From positions 1-64,000 of the forward strand of contig JBBSLP010000017.1 of NCBI GenBank assembly GCA_038255145.1: DNA of 64,000 nucleotides, given 5' to 3'. The notes under the pieces were generated by a model. The model was not told where the DNA came from and did no database searches. It saw only the letters and a list, made by a program, of their open reading frames with translations. Both the position numbers and the translations under genes were made by a program. Shown piece after piece: positions 7,343 through 15,064 of this stretch (position 1 is the first letter of the stretch; every line of letters begins with the position of its first letter). The stretch comes from WHTX01 sp038255145 (GTDB lineage: Bacteria; Actinomycetota; Acidimicrobiia; Acidimicrobiales; CAIXPF01).

Positions 7343-9574
7343 ATGCAAGGAAAGATGTTGCGGCGGCGCGCGGCCGCAGTTCCGTTGGCGGCCCTGTTGC
7401 TCGCCGGCGGAGTGGTCATCGGTCGCTCTGCGTTGTCAGAAGCGGAGACGGCGGGGACCATCTCCACCTACGCCGGCGCTGCGGGGTGTGCAGGCGCCGC
7501 CACGACGGTGTCCTACCCGGTCGACCCACGGGCCGTGGTCGTCGACGGCGCCGGCCACCTCTTCGTCGGCGAGTTCAACCGCATCCTGCGCATCGACAAG
7601 ACCACCAAGGCCGTCACCCAGCTCGACGTGCCCGCCTTCGACCGCCTGCAGGAGCTGGCCATCGACGGCGCCGGCAACCTGTACGCCCTGGTCGGTCCGG
7701 ACGCGCCCGGTTCTCCCCGCACGGTGGTCCAGGTCACCGCGGCCGGAGCGGCCAGCACCGTGTGGAACCCCGGCCCCCCGGTCGGATCGTCCCCCCAGGT
7801 CAGCCCCAACTCCATGGCCGTGTCGAGCGCCGGGTGGATCTACCTGGGCGACGGCTCCAAGGTCATCCGCGTCAAGGGTGGCGTCGAGGAGTCCGTCGTG
7901 GCCCCCAACACCCCGGTCAACGTGGGCACGGTCGGCGGTCTGGCCGTTGATCCGGCCGGCAACCTCTACGTCGCCGACGCCACCAACGCGACGGTGATGA
8001 AGGTGATGGGCGGGGTCGCCTCGGGCGGCATCACCAAGTTCGCCGGTGGGGTCCTGACGTTCCCCTACACCTACCCCTACCAGGCCATGAACGCCTCCGT
8101 GCGGGCGGGCACCATGGCGGTCGACGCCGCCGGGAGCCTGCTGCTGACCGAGTCCGGGCGCCACCAGGTCACCAAGGTGACCGCGGTCGGCGGCCAGGGC
8201 GGCCAGCTGTCGCTGGTGGCCGGCAACGGCGGGGGCAGCGTCTCGTGCCTCGGTGACGGCGGCCTCGGCAGCCAGGCCCAGCTGAACCTGGGTGACATCA
8301 CCGGCGGCGGCGTCGACGTGGACCCGACGACGGGTGACGTCTACGTCGCCGATGCCGGCAACAACCGCATCCGCCGGGTGGCCGGCGGCGCCGCCGCCGG
8401 GCCGACCGGCAAGGGGACCGGTCCGGGAGCGGCCAAGGTGCCCGATCCCCCCGTCATCATCCCCGACGAGCAGTACCAGGCCCTGACCCCCAAGCGGGTG
8501 ATCGACACCCGGCCGGGCTCGGCCGTGGGCACGGCCAACCCCACCCGCATCGTAGGGGGCACGTCCATCGATGTCGACGTGGCCGGGCCGTTGGGCAAGA
8601 CGGCGGCCGATGTCGCCGGGGCTGCGGTGGTGCTGAACGTGACCGGCATCCTGCCTTCGGCGCAGACGTACCTCCAGGTCTTCCCGTCGGGTGAGGCCCG
8701 TCCGCTGAGCTCGAACCTGTACCTGAACCCCCAGCAGACGCTGCCCAACCTGGTGGTGGCCAAGGTGGGGGCCAACGGCAAGGTCAGCATCTTCAACGCC
8801 GCGGGCACCGTCGACGTGGCTGCGGACCTCATGGGCTTCTACCCCAGCGCCAGTGACTACAAGGCCGTCACCCCCAAGCGGGTGCTCGACACCCGGCCCG
8901 GGGTGGCCGTGGGCGTGGCCGCCGGTCGGGTCGGCCAGGGTCAGTCCATCGTGGCCGACCTGCGGTCCCAGGGCGTCCCCCCCGATGCCGGGGCCGTCGT
9001 CCTCAACGTGACCGCCATCAACCCCACAGCCGAGAGCTACGTCAGCGTGTTCCCGGCCAACGGGGCCCAGCCCTTCGTGTCGAACCTGAACTTCTCGCCC
9101 AACGAGACCATCCCCAACCTGGTCATCGTGAAGCTGGACAGCGAGGGCAAGGTGCGGCTGTTCAACGCCGTGGGCAGCGTGGACCTCGCGGCGGACCTGC
9201 TGGGCTACATCTCCGGCGACAGCGCGGCCTTCACCGGCGTCCTACCGGCCCGGGTCTACGACACCCGGGTCAGCGGCGGTCCCATGCAGGCCGGTGAGAC
9301 CATCGAACTGCCCATGCGGGGGACCGGCGGCGTGCCTGCGGGCGCCAAGGCCGTGGTCGTCAACGTGACCGCCGCGGACATCACGGGGGAGAGCTACCTG
9401 GCCGTGTACCCGGGCGACGCCGCCCAGCCCAACGCCTCGAACCTCTACCTGACCCCCGGCGACGTGGTGCCCAACCTGGTCATCGCCAAGCTGTCGGCCA
9501 CGGGGACGATCAAGATCTTCAACGCGGCCAACTCGGCCAACGTGATCGTCGACGTCATGGGCTTCATGACCTGA
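7343..9574 (+). CDS. Secreted NHL-type beta-propeller protein with three C-terminal DTR repeats
   Basis: A 743-residue exported protein. A signal sequence (RRR then an Ala/Leu/Val core, residues 5-30) leads into a propeller made of NHL-like blades with motifs such as VVDGAGHLFVGEF, VDPAGNLYVADATN and GDVYVADAGNNRIRRV (about residues 40-350). A short Gly/Pro linker follows, then three homologous modules of about 120 residues beginning near 375, 505 and 630. Each opens with P-x-R-V-x-D-T-R, has VVLNVTA and a YxxVFP/NLY segment, contains NLVxxKL and ends with a hydrophobic D(V/L)xGF/Y strand. A second protein at 28845 carries the same modules. ATG 7343 and ATG 7355 are both possible starts; the second has AAGGAAAG just ahead. 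Confidence 0.78.
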   Translation: MQGKMLRRRAAAVPLAALLLAGGVVIGRSALSEAETAGTISTYAGAAGCAGAATTVSYPVDPRAVVVDGAGHLFVGEFNRILRIDKTTKAVTQLDVPAFDRLQELAIDGAGNLYALVGPDAPGSPRTVVQVTAAGAASTVWNPGPPVGSSPQVSPNSMAVSSAGWIYLGDGSKVIRVKGGVEESVVAPNTPVNVGTVGGLAVDPAGNLYVADATNATVMKVMGGVASGGITKFAGGVLTFPYTYPYQAMNASVRAGTMAVDAAGSLLLTESGRHQVTKVTAVGGQGGQLSLVAGNGGGSVSCLGDGGLGSQAQLNLGDITGGGVDVDPTTGDVYVADAGNNRIRRVAGGAAAGPTGKGTGPGAAKVPDPPVIIPDEQYQALTPKRVIDTRPGSAVGTANPTRIVGGTSIDVDVAGPLGKTAADVAGAAVVLNVTGILPSAQTYLQVFPSGEARPLSSNLYLNPQQTLPNLVVAKVGANGKVSIFNAAGTVDVAADLMGFYPSASDYKAVTPKRVLDTRPGVAVGVAAGRVGQGQSIVADLRSQGVPPDAGAVVLNVTAINPTAESYVSVFPANGAQPFVSNLNFSPNETIPNLVIVKLDSEGKVRLFNAVGSVDLAADLLGYISGDSAAFTGVLPARVYDTRVSGGPMQAGETIELPMRGTGGVPAGAKAVVVNVTAADITGESYLAVYPGDAAQPNASNLYLTPGDVVPNLVIAKLSATGTIKIFNAANSANVIVDVMGFMT

Positions 9575-9598
9575 TTGCGTGACACGCCTGCGATGACT

Positions 9599-9635
9599 GA
9601 CGAGGGGGAGCGACGATCCGTCGCTCCCCCTCGTC
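9599..9635. terminator. Perfect 17-bp hairpin terminator between convergent genes
   Basis: The arm at 9599-9615 is the exact reverse complement of 9619-9635, with a three-base loop ATC. It sits 24 bases after the stop of the secreted-protein gene and 20 bases after the end of the leftward zinc-ribbon gene, so it probably serves both strands. Confidence 0.85.
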
Positions 9636-9654
9636 GCGCCGGTGGGTCCATCGG

Positions 9655-9831
9655 TCACATCGGTGGCTCGGGTACCGGGGCCCGCCGGCCGGTCGGGCCC
9701 AGGGCGGCGTCGGCGCCGCAGTAGCAGCGGAAGCGGACCAGGTGTCCCTGGGGGCCGGTGGCCACGGCGGTGATGGCGCCGTTGCTGAACAGGGATCGGG
9801 TGCCGCAGGAGGTGCAGGTGGCGGTGAACAT
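9655..9831 (-). CDS. Small zinc-ribbon protein, 58 residues
   Basis: A 58-residue peptide with C6-x2-C9 and C36-x-C38, a four-cysteine arrangement suited to one zinc ion, surrounded by strands (RSLFSNGAITAV, LVRFRCYCGAD) as in rubredoxin-like zinc ribbons. Similar short CxxC proteins are common in actinobacteria and have no assigned role. The tail is Pro/Arg-rich. An in-frame ATG at 9885 would add 18 residues (starting MSARK) and would overlap the putative promoter of the divergent GlxA-type gene; I prefer the shorter form because the family-like part begins there, but the start is not certain. Confidence 0.6.
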   Translation of the reverse strand: MFTATCTSCGTRSLFSNGAITAVATGPQGHLVRFRCYCGADAALGPTGRRAPVPEPPM

Positions 9832-9888
9832 GGGCACAGCCTGCGTCGCCTCCGGACAACGATCGAGCGCCTTTCTGGCACTCATCGC

Positions 9889-9894
9889 TAGGAT
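9889..9894 (+). promoter_or_regulatory. Candidate -10 element TAGGAT in front of the GlxA-type gene
   Basis: TAGGAT ends six bases before 9901, the first codon position at which the GlxA protein alignment begins. This places the transcript start at or beside an ATC codon. Confidence 0.45.
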
Positions 9895-9900
9895 CCTGCC

Positions 9901-10860
9901 ATCGCCCGCCACCGCGTCATCACCCTGGCCCTGCCCACGGTCAACCCCTTCGAGCTGGCCGTGTCCTGCGAGGTCTTCGGCCTGTCCCGCCCCGAGCTGG
10001 GCATCGAGTGGTACGAGCACGTCGTGTGCACACCCGACGGCGGACCCGTGGCCACCAGCGGCGGCTTCACCCTGTCCGACGCCAGCGGCCTCGACCAGGT
10101 GGAGACGGCCGACACCCTGGTCGTACCCAACACCCCCAGCGTGTACGAACCTGTCGATCCCAAGATCAGCGAGATGCTGGCCGCGGCCCACGAGCGGGGG
10201 ACGCGCCTGGTGTCGTTCTGCTCGGGCGCCTTCCCCCTGGCCGACGCCGGGGTGCTCGACGGGCGGGCGGCCACCACCCACTGGATGTACGCCGACATCC
10301 TGGCCCGACGGTTCCCGGCCATCGACGTCCGCCCCGACGTGCTCTACGTCGACACCGGCGACGTGCTCACCTCGGCGGGGACGGCGGCGGGCATCGACCT
10401 GGCCCTGCACATCGTGCGCCTCGACCACGGGGCCGAGGTGGCCAACGCCGTGGCCCGCCGCATGGTCGTACCCCCCCACCGCGACGGGGGCCAGGCCCAG
10501 TACGTCAGCCGACCCATGCCCGAGCCCGACGAGGCCGCCCACCTGGGGCTCACACTCGATTGGATGATCGGTCACCTGCACGAGGCCCTGACCATCGAGG
10601 CCATGGCCGCCCACGCCCTGCTCAGCCCGCGCACCTTCGCCCGTCGCTTCCGGGACCTGACCGGGGCGTCGCCCCACGACTGGTTGGTGGCCCGCCGGGT
10701 GCAGCACGCCCAGCGCCTGCTCGAGGCGTCCGACCTGCCCATCGATCAGGTGGCCGAGAGCAGTGGCCTGGGCTCGGCCGCCAACCTGCGCCTCCACTTC
10801 CGTCGGGTGCTGTCCACCTCGCCGACGGCCTACCGCCGCACCTTCCGCCTCGGGGCCTGA
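9901..10860 (+). CDS. GlxA-family transcriptional regulator (DJ-1/PfpI plus AraC HTH), unusual start
   Basis: A regulator with an N-terminal class I glutamine amidotransferase-like (DJ-1/PfpI) domain, about residues 1-190, and a C-terminal AraC-type double helix-turn-helix, about 220-315. The domain begins RVITLALPTVNPFELAVSCEVFG. The elbow cysteine is in SFCSGAFPLADAG. The HTH shows MAAHALLSPRTFARRF and later LGSAANLRLHFRRVLSTSPTAYRR. The frame is closed by TAG at 9889, and no ATG, GTG or TTG precedes the first beta-strand. Only GTG 9961 is a normal start, and it would delete 20 residues including strand 1. ATC 9901, just after a TAGGAT element, is the best-placed codon. A sequence error is the alternative. 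Confidence 0.8.
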   Translation: MARHRVITLALPTVNPFELAVSCEVFGLSRPELGIEWYEHVVCTPDGGPVATSGGFTLSDASGLDQVETADTLVVPNTPSVYEPVDPKISEMLAAAHERGTRLVSFCSGAFPLADAGVLDGRAATTHWMYADILARRFPAIDVRPDVLYVDTGDVLTSAGTAAGIDLALHIVRLDHGAEVANAVARRMVVPPHRDGGQAQYVSRPMPEPDEAAHLGLTLDWMIGHLHEALTIEAMAAHALLSPRTFARRFRDLTGASPHDWLVARRVQHAQRLLEASDLPIDQVAESSGLGSAANLRLHFRRVLSTSPTAYRRTFRLGA

Positions 10861-10923
10861 GCCCACAGCCCCACGGTCGGGACCATGGGGGACCCTGACC
10901 GTCGGTACGCGACGAACGGCCCC

Positions 10924-10929
10924 TAGTGT
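10924..10929 (+). promoter_or_regulatory. Candidate -10 element TAGTGT for MoxR operon 1
   Basis: TAGTGT ends eight bases before ATG 10938. It supports that start over GTG 10926, which would lie inside the element. Confidence 0.35.
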
Positions 10930-10937
10930 GGCCGTGC

Positions 10938-11912
10938 ATGAGTCCGCCCACCGGCTCGCGGGCGCCCGGAGCAGACCTGGAGACGACAGCGGCGGTGGGC
11001 CGCGCCCTCGAGGACAACCTGTCCCGTGTCGTGCTCGACGTGGGCGAGGCCGGCCGCCTGGCCGTGGCCACGGTGCTGGCCGGTGGGCACCTGCTGCTCG
11101 AGGACCGGCCCGGCGTGGGCAAGACGCTGCTGGCCAAGGCGCTGGCCCGCTCCCTCGGTGCCAGCTTCTCCCGCATCCAGGGCACGTCTGACCTGCTGCC
11201 CAGCGACCTGACCGGCGTTTCGGTGTTCGAGCCGGCCGAGCGGACCTGGCAGTTCCACCCCGGGCCCCTGTTCTCCCAGGTCGTGCTGGTCGACGAGATC
11301 AACCGGGCCACCCCCAGAGCCCAGTCCGCCCTGCTCGAGGCCATGGCCGAGGGTCAGGTCAGCGTGGACGGACGGTCCCGCCCCCTGCCTGAGCCCTTCG
11401 TCGTACTGGCCACGCAGAACCCGTCCGACGACGCCGGCACCTTCCCCCTCGGCGCCGGCCAGCGTGACCGCTTCGCCACCGTCGTCACCCTGGGCCTGCC
11501 CGGCCGGGCCGCCGAGCGGGCCCTGCTCGAGGGAGCCGGCGGCGAGCGCCAACTGGCTGCGCTGGGCCCGGTCACCAGCCCGACCGAGCTCACGGCCGCC
11601 CGCCTGGGCCTCGACGCCGTGCACGCCGAACCCATCCTCGTGGACTACGTGCTCGACGTGGTCGAGGCCTCCCGCCACCACCCCCAGGTCACGCTGGGCG
11701 CCAGCCCCCGGGCCGCCCTCATGCTGCTGCGGGTGTCCCGGGCCGTGGCCGTCCTCGCCGGGCGGGGCTACGTGCTGCCCGACGACGTCAAGCTGGCCGC
11801 ACCCGCTGTCCTCGGTCACCGCCTGGCCCTGGCCGGCGGCGGTCTCGACCTGGCCGTGGGTCGCCGCCTGGTCACCGAACTGCTGGTCACCGTGCGGGCA
11901 CCGGCACCGTGA
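10938..11912 (+). CDS. MoxR-family AAA+ ATPase, copy 1
   Basis: A 324-residue MoxR ATPase, a AAA+ chaperone-like protein thought to remodel or activate vWA-type partners. The Walker A motif is GVGKT at about residue 58. Walker B is DEINRATPRAQSALLEAM at about 118, followed by the MoxR-typical VLATQNP sensor 1 and a C-terminal lid with GASPRAALMLLRVSRAVA. It is the first gene of a three-gene operon with a DUF58 protein and a membrane transglutaminase; the next gene starts 15 bases downstream. A second, complete MoxR-DUF58-transglutaminase set lies at 31727-36302. Confidence 0.92.
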   Translation: MSPPTGSRAPGADLETTAAVGRALEDNLSRVVLDVGEAGRLAVATVLAGGHLLLEDRPGVGKTLLAKALARSLGASFSRIQGTSDLLPSDLTGVSVFEPAERTWQFHPGPLFSQVVLVDEINRATPRAQSALLEAMAEGQVSVDGRSRPLPEPFVVLATQNPSDDAGTFPLGAGQRDRFATVVTLGLPGRAAERALLEGAGGERQLAALGPVTSPTELTAARLGLDAVHAEPILVDYVLDVVEASRHHPQVTLGASPRAALMLLRVSRAVAVLAGRGYVLPDDVKLAAPAVLGHRLALAGGGLDLAVGRRLVTELLVTVRAPAP

Positions 11913-11927
11913 CCACCCCGTGACACC

Positions 11928-13031
11928 GTGACCAGCCCGAACGGCGCCGCCCCGCTGGGCACCACCCCCACCGGGACCGGGGACCCCGGCGCACCCCGTC
12001 CGGCCCTGCCCCCGGGCGGGCGCTGGTGGGTGCAGCCCACCACCGTCACCGTGGGCGCGGCCGCGGTGCTCTTCGGTCTCTACCAGCTCGGCGTGCGCTC
12101 GGGGGCCCGCTCGTGGCCCGTGCCCCTGGTGGCCCTGGGCCTGGTGGCGCTGGTGCTCGACGCCGCCGTGGCCATCTTCGGTGCCCGCCGTCCCCTGATG
12201 TCCGTCGACGCCGGTGGCGACGCCACCGTGGGGGTCGACGGGTCCCTGTCCATCACCGTGCGCCGTCCGCCCGGTCGACGGGTGCTGGTGCGCATGTCCT
12301 CCTTCGCCCCCGGCCGGTTCGAGTTCGACACCCCGGGGCTGGCCACCGTCGAGGTCGCCCCCCTGGCCCGGGGGGTGCTGCGTGCCGTCCTCGTCGAGCT
12401 GGCCGTGGACGGACCGCTGGGCCTGGCCCGGGTGACCCGCACCCTGGCCGTCGACCTCGATCGGCCCCTGCTCGTGGGGCCCGCTCCCGTGCCCGTCGAC
12501 GGCGTCGTGGTCCCGCCTGTGGGCCGGGCCGGGGGCGGGACGGCGCGTCCGCACCGATCGGGGGAGCTCACCCGGGCCGTGCGCGACCACCGGGCCGGGG
12601 ACCCCTTGCGCCAGGTCCACTGGCCGGCCACCGCCCGCCACGGTCGCCTCATGGTGCGTGATCTCGAGCAACCGGCCGAGCGGTCGGTGCAGCTGGTCGT
12701 GGACCTGGGCCCCCTCAGCGGTGCCGATGCCGAACGGGCCGCCGGCTACGCGGCCCAGGCCGCCTACGGCCTGCTCGAGGCGGGTGTGCACGTCGACCTC
12801 GTCACGCTCGAGGTCGCCGGCCCCGTCGCCGCCGACGTCGCCTCTCGGCTCGAGGTGGGCCGTCGTCTGGCCGTGGCCGTCCCCGGGCCGGCACTTGTCC
12901 GTCCCGAGCACCCGGTGCTGGTCGTCGATCCCGGCGGCTGCCACGTGGAACCCGTCACCGCCGCCGCGACCGCCGGGGTCACCACGGCCACCGCCGCCAC
13001 CACCACCGTCTCGCCGGGGTCCGAGGGGTGA
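11928..13031 (+). CDS. DUF58 membrane protein, copy 1
   Basis: A 367-residue DUF58 protein, the usual partner of MoxR ATPases. A Pro-rich start is followed by two hydrophobic segments (about residues 38-85), an Ig-like beta region, and the DUF58 signature around GELTRAVRDHRAGDPLRQVHWPATAR (about 205-235) with the invariant HW. The last part is a vWA-like alpha/beta domain (VQLVVDLG). The C-terminal tail is a low-complexity Ala/Thr stretch. The GTG start is 15 bases after moxR, and its stop overlaps the GTG of the transglutaminase gene by four bases, so translation is likely coupled. Confidence 0.87.
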   Translation: MTSPNGAAPLGTTPTGTGDPGAPRPALPPGGRWWVQPTTVTVGAAAVLFGLYQLGVRSGARSWPVPLVALGLVALVLDAAVAIFGARRPLMSVDAGGDATVGVDGSLSITVRRPPGRRVLVRMSSFAPGRFEFDTPGLATVEVAPLARGVLRAVLVELAVDGPLGLARVTRTLAVDLDRPLLVGPAPVPVDGVVVPPVGRAGGGTARPHRSGELTRAVRDHRAGDPLRQVHWPATARHGRLMVRDLEQPAERSVQLVVDLGPLSGADAERAAGYAAQAAYGLLEAGVHVDLVTLEVAGPVAADVASRLEVGRRLAVAVPGPALVRPEHPVLVVDPGGCHVEPVTAAATAGVTTATAATTTVSPGSEG

Positions 13032-15013
13032 CGCGGGCCCGGCTGGCCACCATGGTCGCCACCCTGGCCGCCGAGGTGGCGTTGTGGCGGGTGGGGGCGC
13101 TCGACAGCACCACGCTGGCCGTCTTCACCCTGCTGTTGGTGGGGGGTGGGCTGCTGTTCGGCGCCCGCGAACTGGGCCGCAGTGCGGCGTGGGCGTGGGC
13201 GGCGGTGTGCGTGGGGGCCATGGCCGCCTGCCTGGCCGTCGAGCTGGCCGGCGATCCCCTGGGTCCCGAACGCTCCACCGATCTCCTGCTGGCGGCCACG
13301 GCCCTGTCGGGCATGGTGCTGGCCGACACCCCCCGCTGGGGCCGGGCCCGCCGGGCCCGCAGCGGCCTGGCCTTCTCCCTGGGCCAGCTCGGCCTGGCCC
13401 TGGGTGCTCCCGGCGGTTCCGGTGATCAGCTGGTGGCGCCGCTGGTGGCCTGGGCCATCGCCGTGGCCGTCGTGCTCGTGGTGGCCCGCCAGTCGGCCAC
13501 CCCGGGCGCGGTGGCCCCGGCCACGGTGGACCCGGCGTCGACGGCTGCGGCCACGGCCCGCACCCGGCGCGACGGGTTCATCCTCGCCGCCGTGGCCCTG
13601 GTGGCCGTCCTCGTGGTGCTGCCGTGGCTGTCCAGTCGAGGGGTGGGTCGTCTCGGCGCGGATCGGGCCGACCGCTTCCGGGGACCTGACGGCGGTCGCG
13701 GTCAGGCCGGTTCGGGGGCCCTGGTCTACGACCAGCAACTGGACACGGCCAGCAGGCAGAAGCCCGGTGACGGCGTCGTGCTGCGCGTCCGGGCCGGGGC
13801 GGGGGACTTCTGGCGGGCCCAGAGCTTCGACCTGTGGGACGGGCGCACGTGGCAGGCATCGGGGGCCCGGGGGCCGGCGGACCCCGAGGACGCCCCGGTG
13901 GAGGAGTTCCCCCAGGAGTTCCGGGTCGAGGCGTGGACCGACCTTGTGGTGGGGGCCTACCGACCGGTGTCGGCCAGCCTGCCCGACGGTGTGCGTCCCG
14001 TGCGGGGCGACGACGGCGCCCTGCGGGCCCGTCCCGGCCTGGCCCCCGGGGACCGCTACAACATCGACAGCCTCCGTCCCGTGGTCACCGCCGAGCTGCT
14101 GCGGGCCCACGACCCCCTGACCATCGCCGTGCCCGCCGATGCCGCCGACCTCACTCCCTTCCTCGAGCTCCCCGCGTACGTCCCCGCCCGGGTGACCGAC
14201 CTGGCGGCCACGGTCACGGCCGGCGCCCCCACCGCCTACGACAAGATCGCCGCCCTCGAAGCGTGGATGGGTGAGAACGTCGTCTACACCCTCGACATCC
14301 CCCCGCTGCCCGAGGGGGCCGACGCCGTCGAGCAGTTCCTGTTCGTGGACCGCCGGGGGTTCTGCAACCAGATCGCTTCCAGCCTCACCGTCATGGCCCG
14401 GTCGCTGGACATCCCCGCCCGGGTGGTGACCGGTTACGTGCCCGGTGACCGGGACCGGGTGACGGGGGAGTGGGTGGTGCGGGCCAGCGATGCCCATGCC
14501 TGGGTCGAGGTGTGGTTCCCCGGCCTCGGGTGGCAGGGCTTCGACCCCACGGCATCGGTGCCCCTGTCGGGCGAGGACCAGCCCGCCCCCCTCGACTGGC
14601 GGCTGGTGGTGCTGGGTGGGGCGCTGGCGGCCGCCGTCGTGGTGGGTGCCGTGGTGCTGGTGCGGCGCCGGCTGCAGACCCAGGCCAGCCCGTGGCCCCA
14701 GCGCATGGCCGGTCGCCTGGCCAGCGAAGGGGGCCGCCGCGGTCGTCCCCGCCGACCCGACGAGACCCTCGACGAGTACGTCGAGGCCCTGGTGGCCGGT
14801 CCCCTGCCCGATGCCCACCTGCGTCAGGTGGCCGGTGCCGTCACCGCTGCCGCCTTCTCGGGTCGGCCCGTCCCCGCCGACGTGGAGGCCGGGGCCCAGG
14901 CCACGCTCGACGCCGTCCTGGCCGACCACCCGGCCCCATCCCGTCGTCCTTTCGCCGGCTCCCGCTCCGGGGCGGCCGCCGACCCCGGGGGAGGGGTCGG
15001 GCATCAGGGCTAG
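13028..15013 (+). CDS. TgpA-type membrane transglutaminase-like protein, copy 1 (triad intact)
   Basis: A 661-residue protein of the TgpA/DUF3488 type. Six or so hydrophobic segments (about residues 5-200) are followed by an extracytoplasmic region, a transglutaminase-core domain, a single membrane helix (LVVLGGALAAAVVVGAVVLV) and a short cytoplasmic DUF4129-like tail. The Cys-His-Asp triad is visible as C446 in RRGFCNQIASSLTVMARSL, H490 in DAHAWVEVWF and D506 in GFDPTAS. It overlaps the DUF58 gene by four bases. Members are linked to cell-envelope processes; substrates are unknown. Compare the copy at 34044, where the cysteine is lost. Confidence 0.87.
   Translation: MTRARLATMVATLAAEVALWRVGALDSTTLAVFTLLLVGGGLLFGARELGRSAAWAWAAVCVGAMAACLAVELAGDPLGPERSTDLLLAATALSGMVLADTPRWGRARRARSGLAFSLGQLGLALGAPGGSGDQLVAPLVAWAIAVAVVLVVARQSATPGAVAPATVDPASTAAATARTRRDGFILAAVALVAVLVVLPWLSSRGVGRLGADRADRFRGPDGGRGQAGSGALVYDQQLDTASRQKPGDGVVLRVRAGAGDFWRAQSFDLWDGRTWQASGARGPADPEDAPVEEFPQEFRVEAWTDLVVGAYRPVSASLPDGVRPVRGDDGALRARPGLAPGDRYNIDSLRPVVTAELLRAHDPLTIAVPADAADLTPFLELPAYVPARVTDLAATVTAGAPTAYDKIAALEAWMGENVVYTLDIPPLPEGADAVEQFLFVDRRGFCNQIASSLTVMARSLDIPARVVTGYVPGDRDRVTGEWVVRASDAHAWVEVWFPGLGWQGFDPTASVPLSGEDQPAPLDWRLVVLGGALAAAVVVGAVVLVRRRLQTQASPWPQRMAGRLASEGGRRGRPRRPDETLDEYVEALVAGPLPDAHLRQVAGAVTAAAFSGRPVPADVEAGAQATLDAVLADHPAPSRRPFAGSRSGAAADPGGGVGHQG
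14979..15000 (+). terminator. Hairpin inside the 3' end of the transglutaminase gene
   Basis: CCGACCCC (14979-14986) pairs exactly with GGGGTCGG (14993-15000). It lies 11 bases before the stop codon and may attenuate read-through into the AtuA gene. Confidence 0.35.
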
Positions 15014-15016
15014 GGT
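15011..15016 (+). promoter_or_regulatory. Candidate -10 element TAGGGT overlapping the transglutaminase stop codon
   Basis: The TAG stop codon of the preceding gene plus GGT form a TANNNT box. Transcription from here would give a leader of about 40 bases containing GGAGGACGCC just before ATG 15065. Confidence 0.35.
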
Positions 15017-15064
15017 CCGCCGGGGGCGACGGCCGCAGGGCGCCGTCCGGAGCAGGAGGACGCC

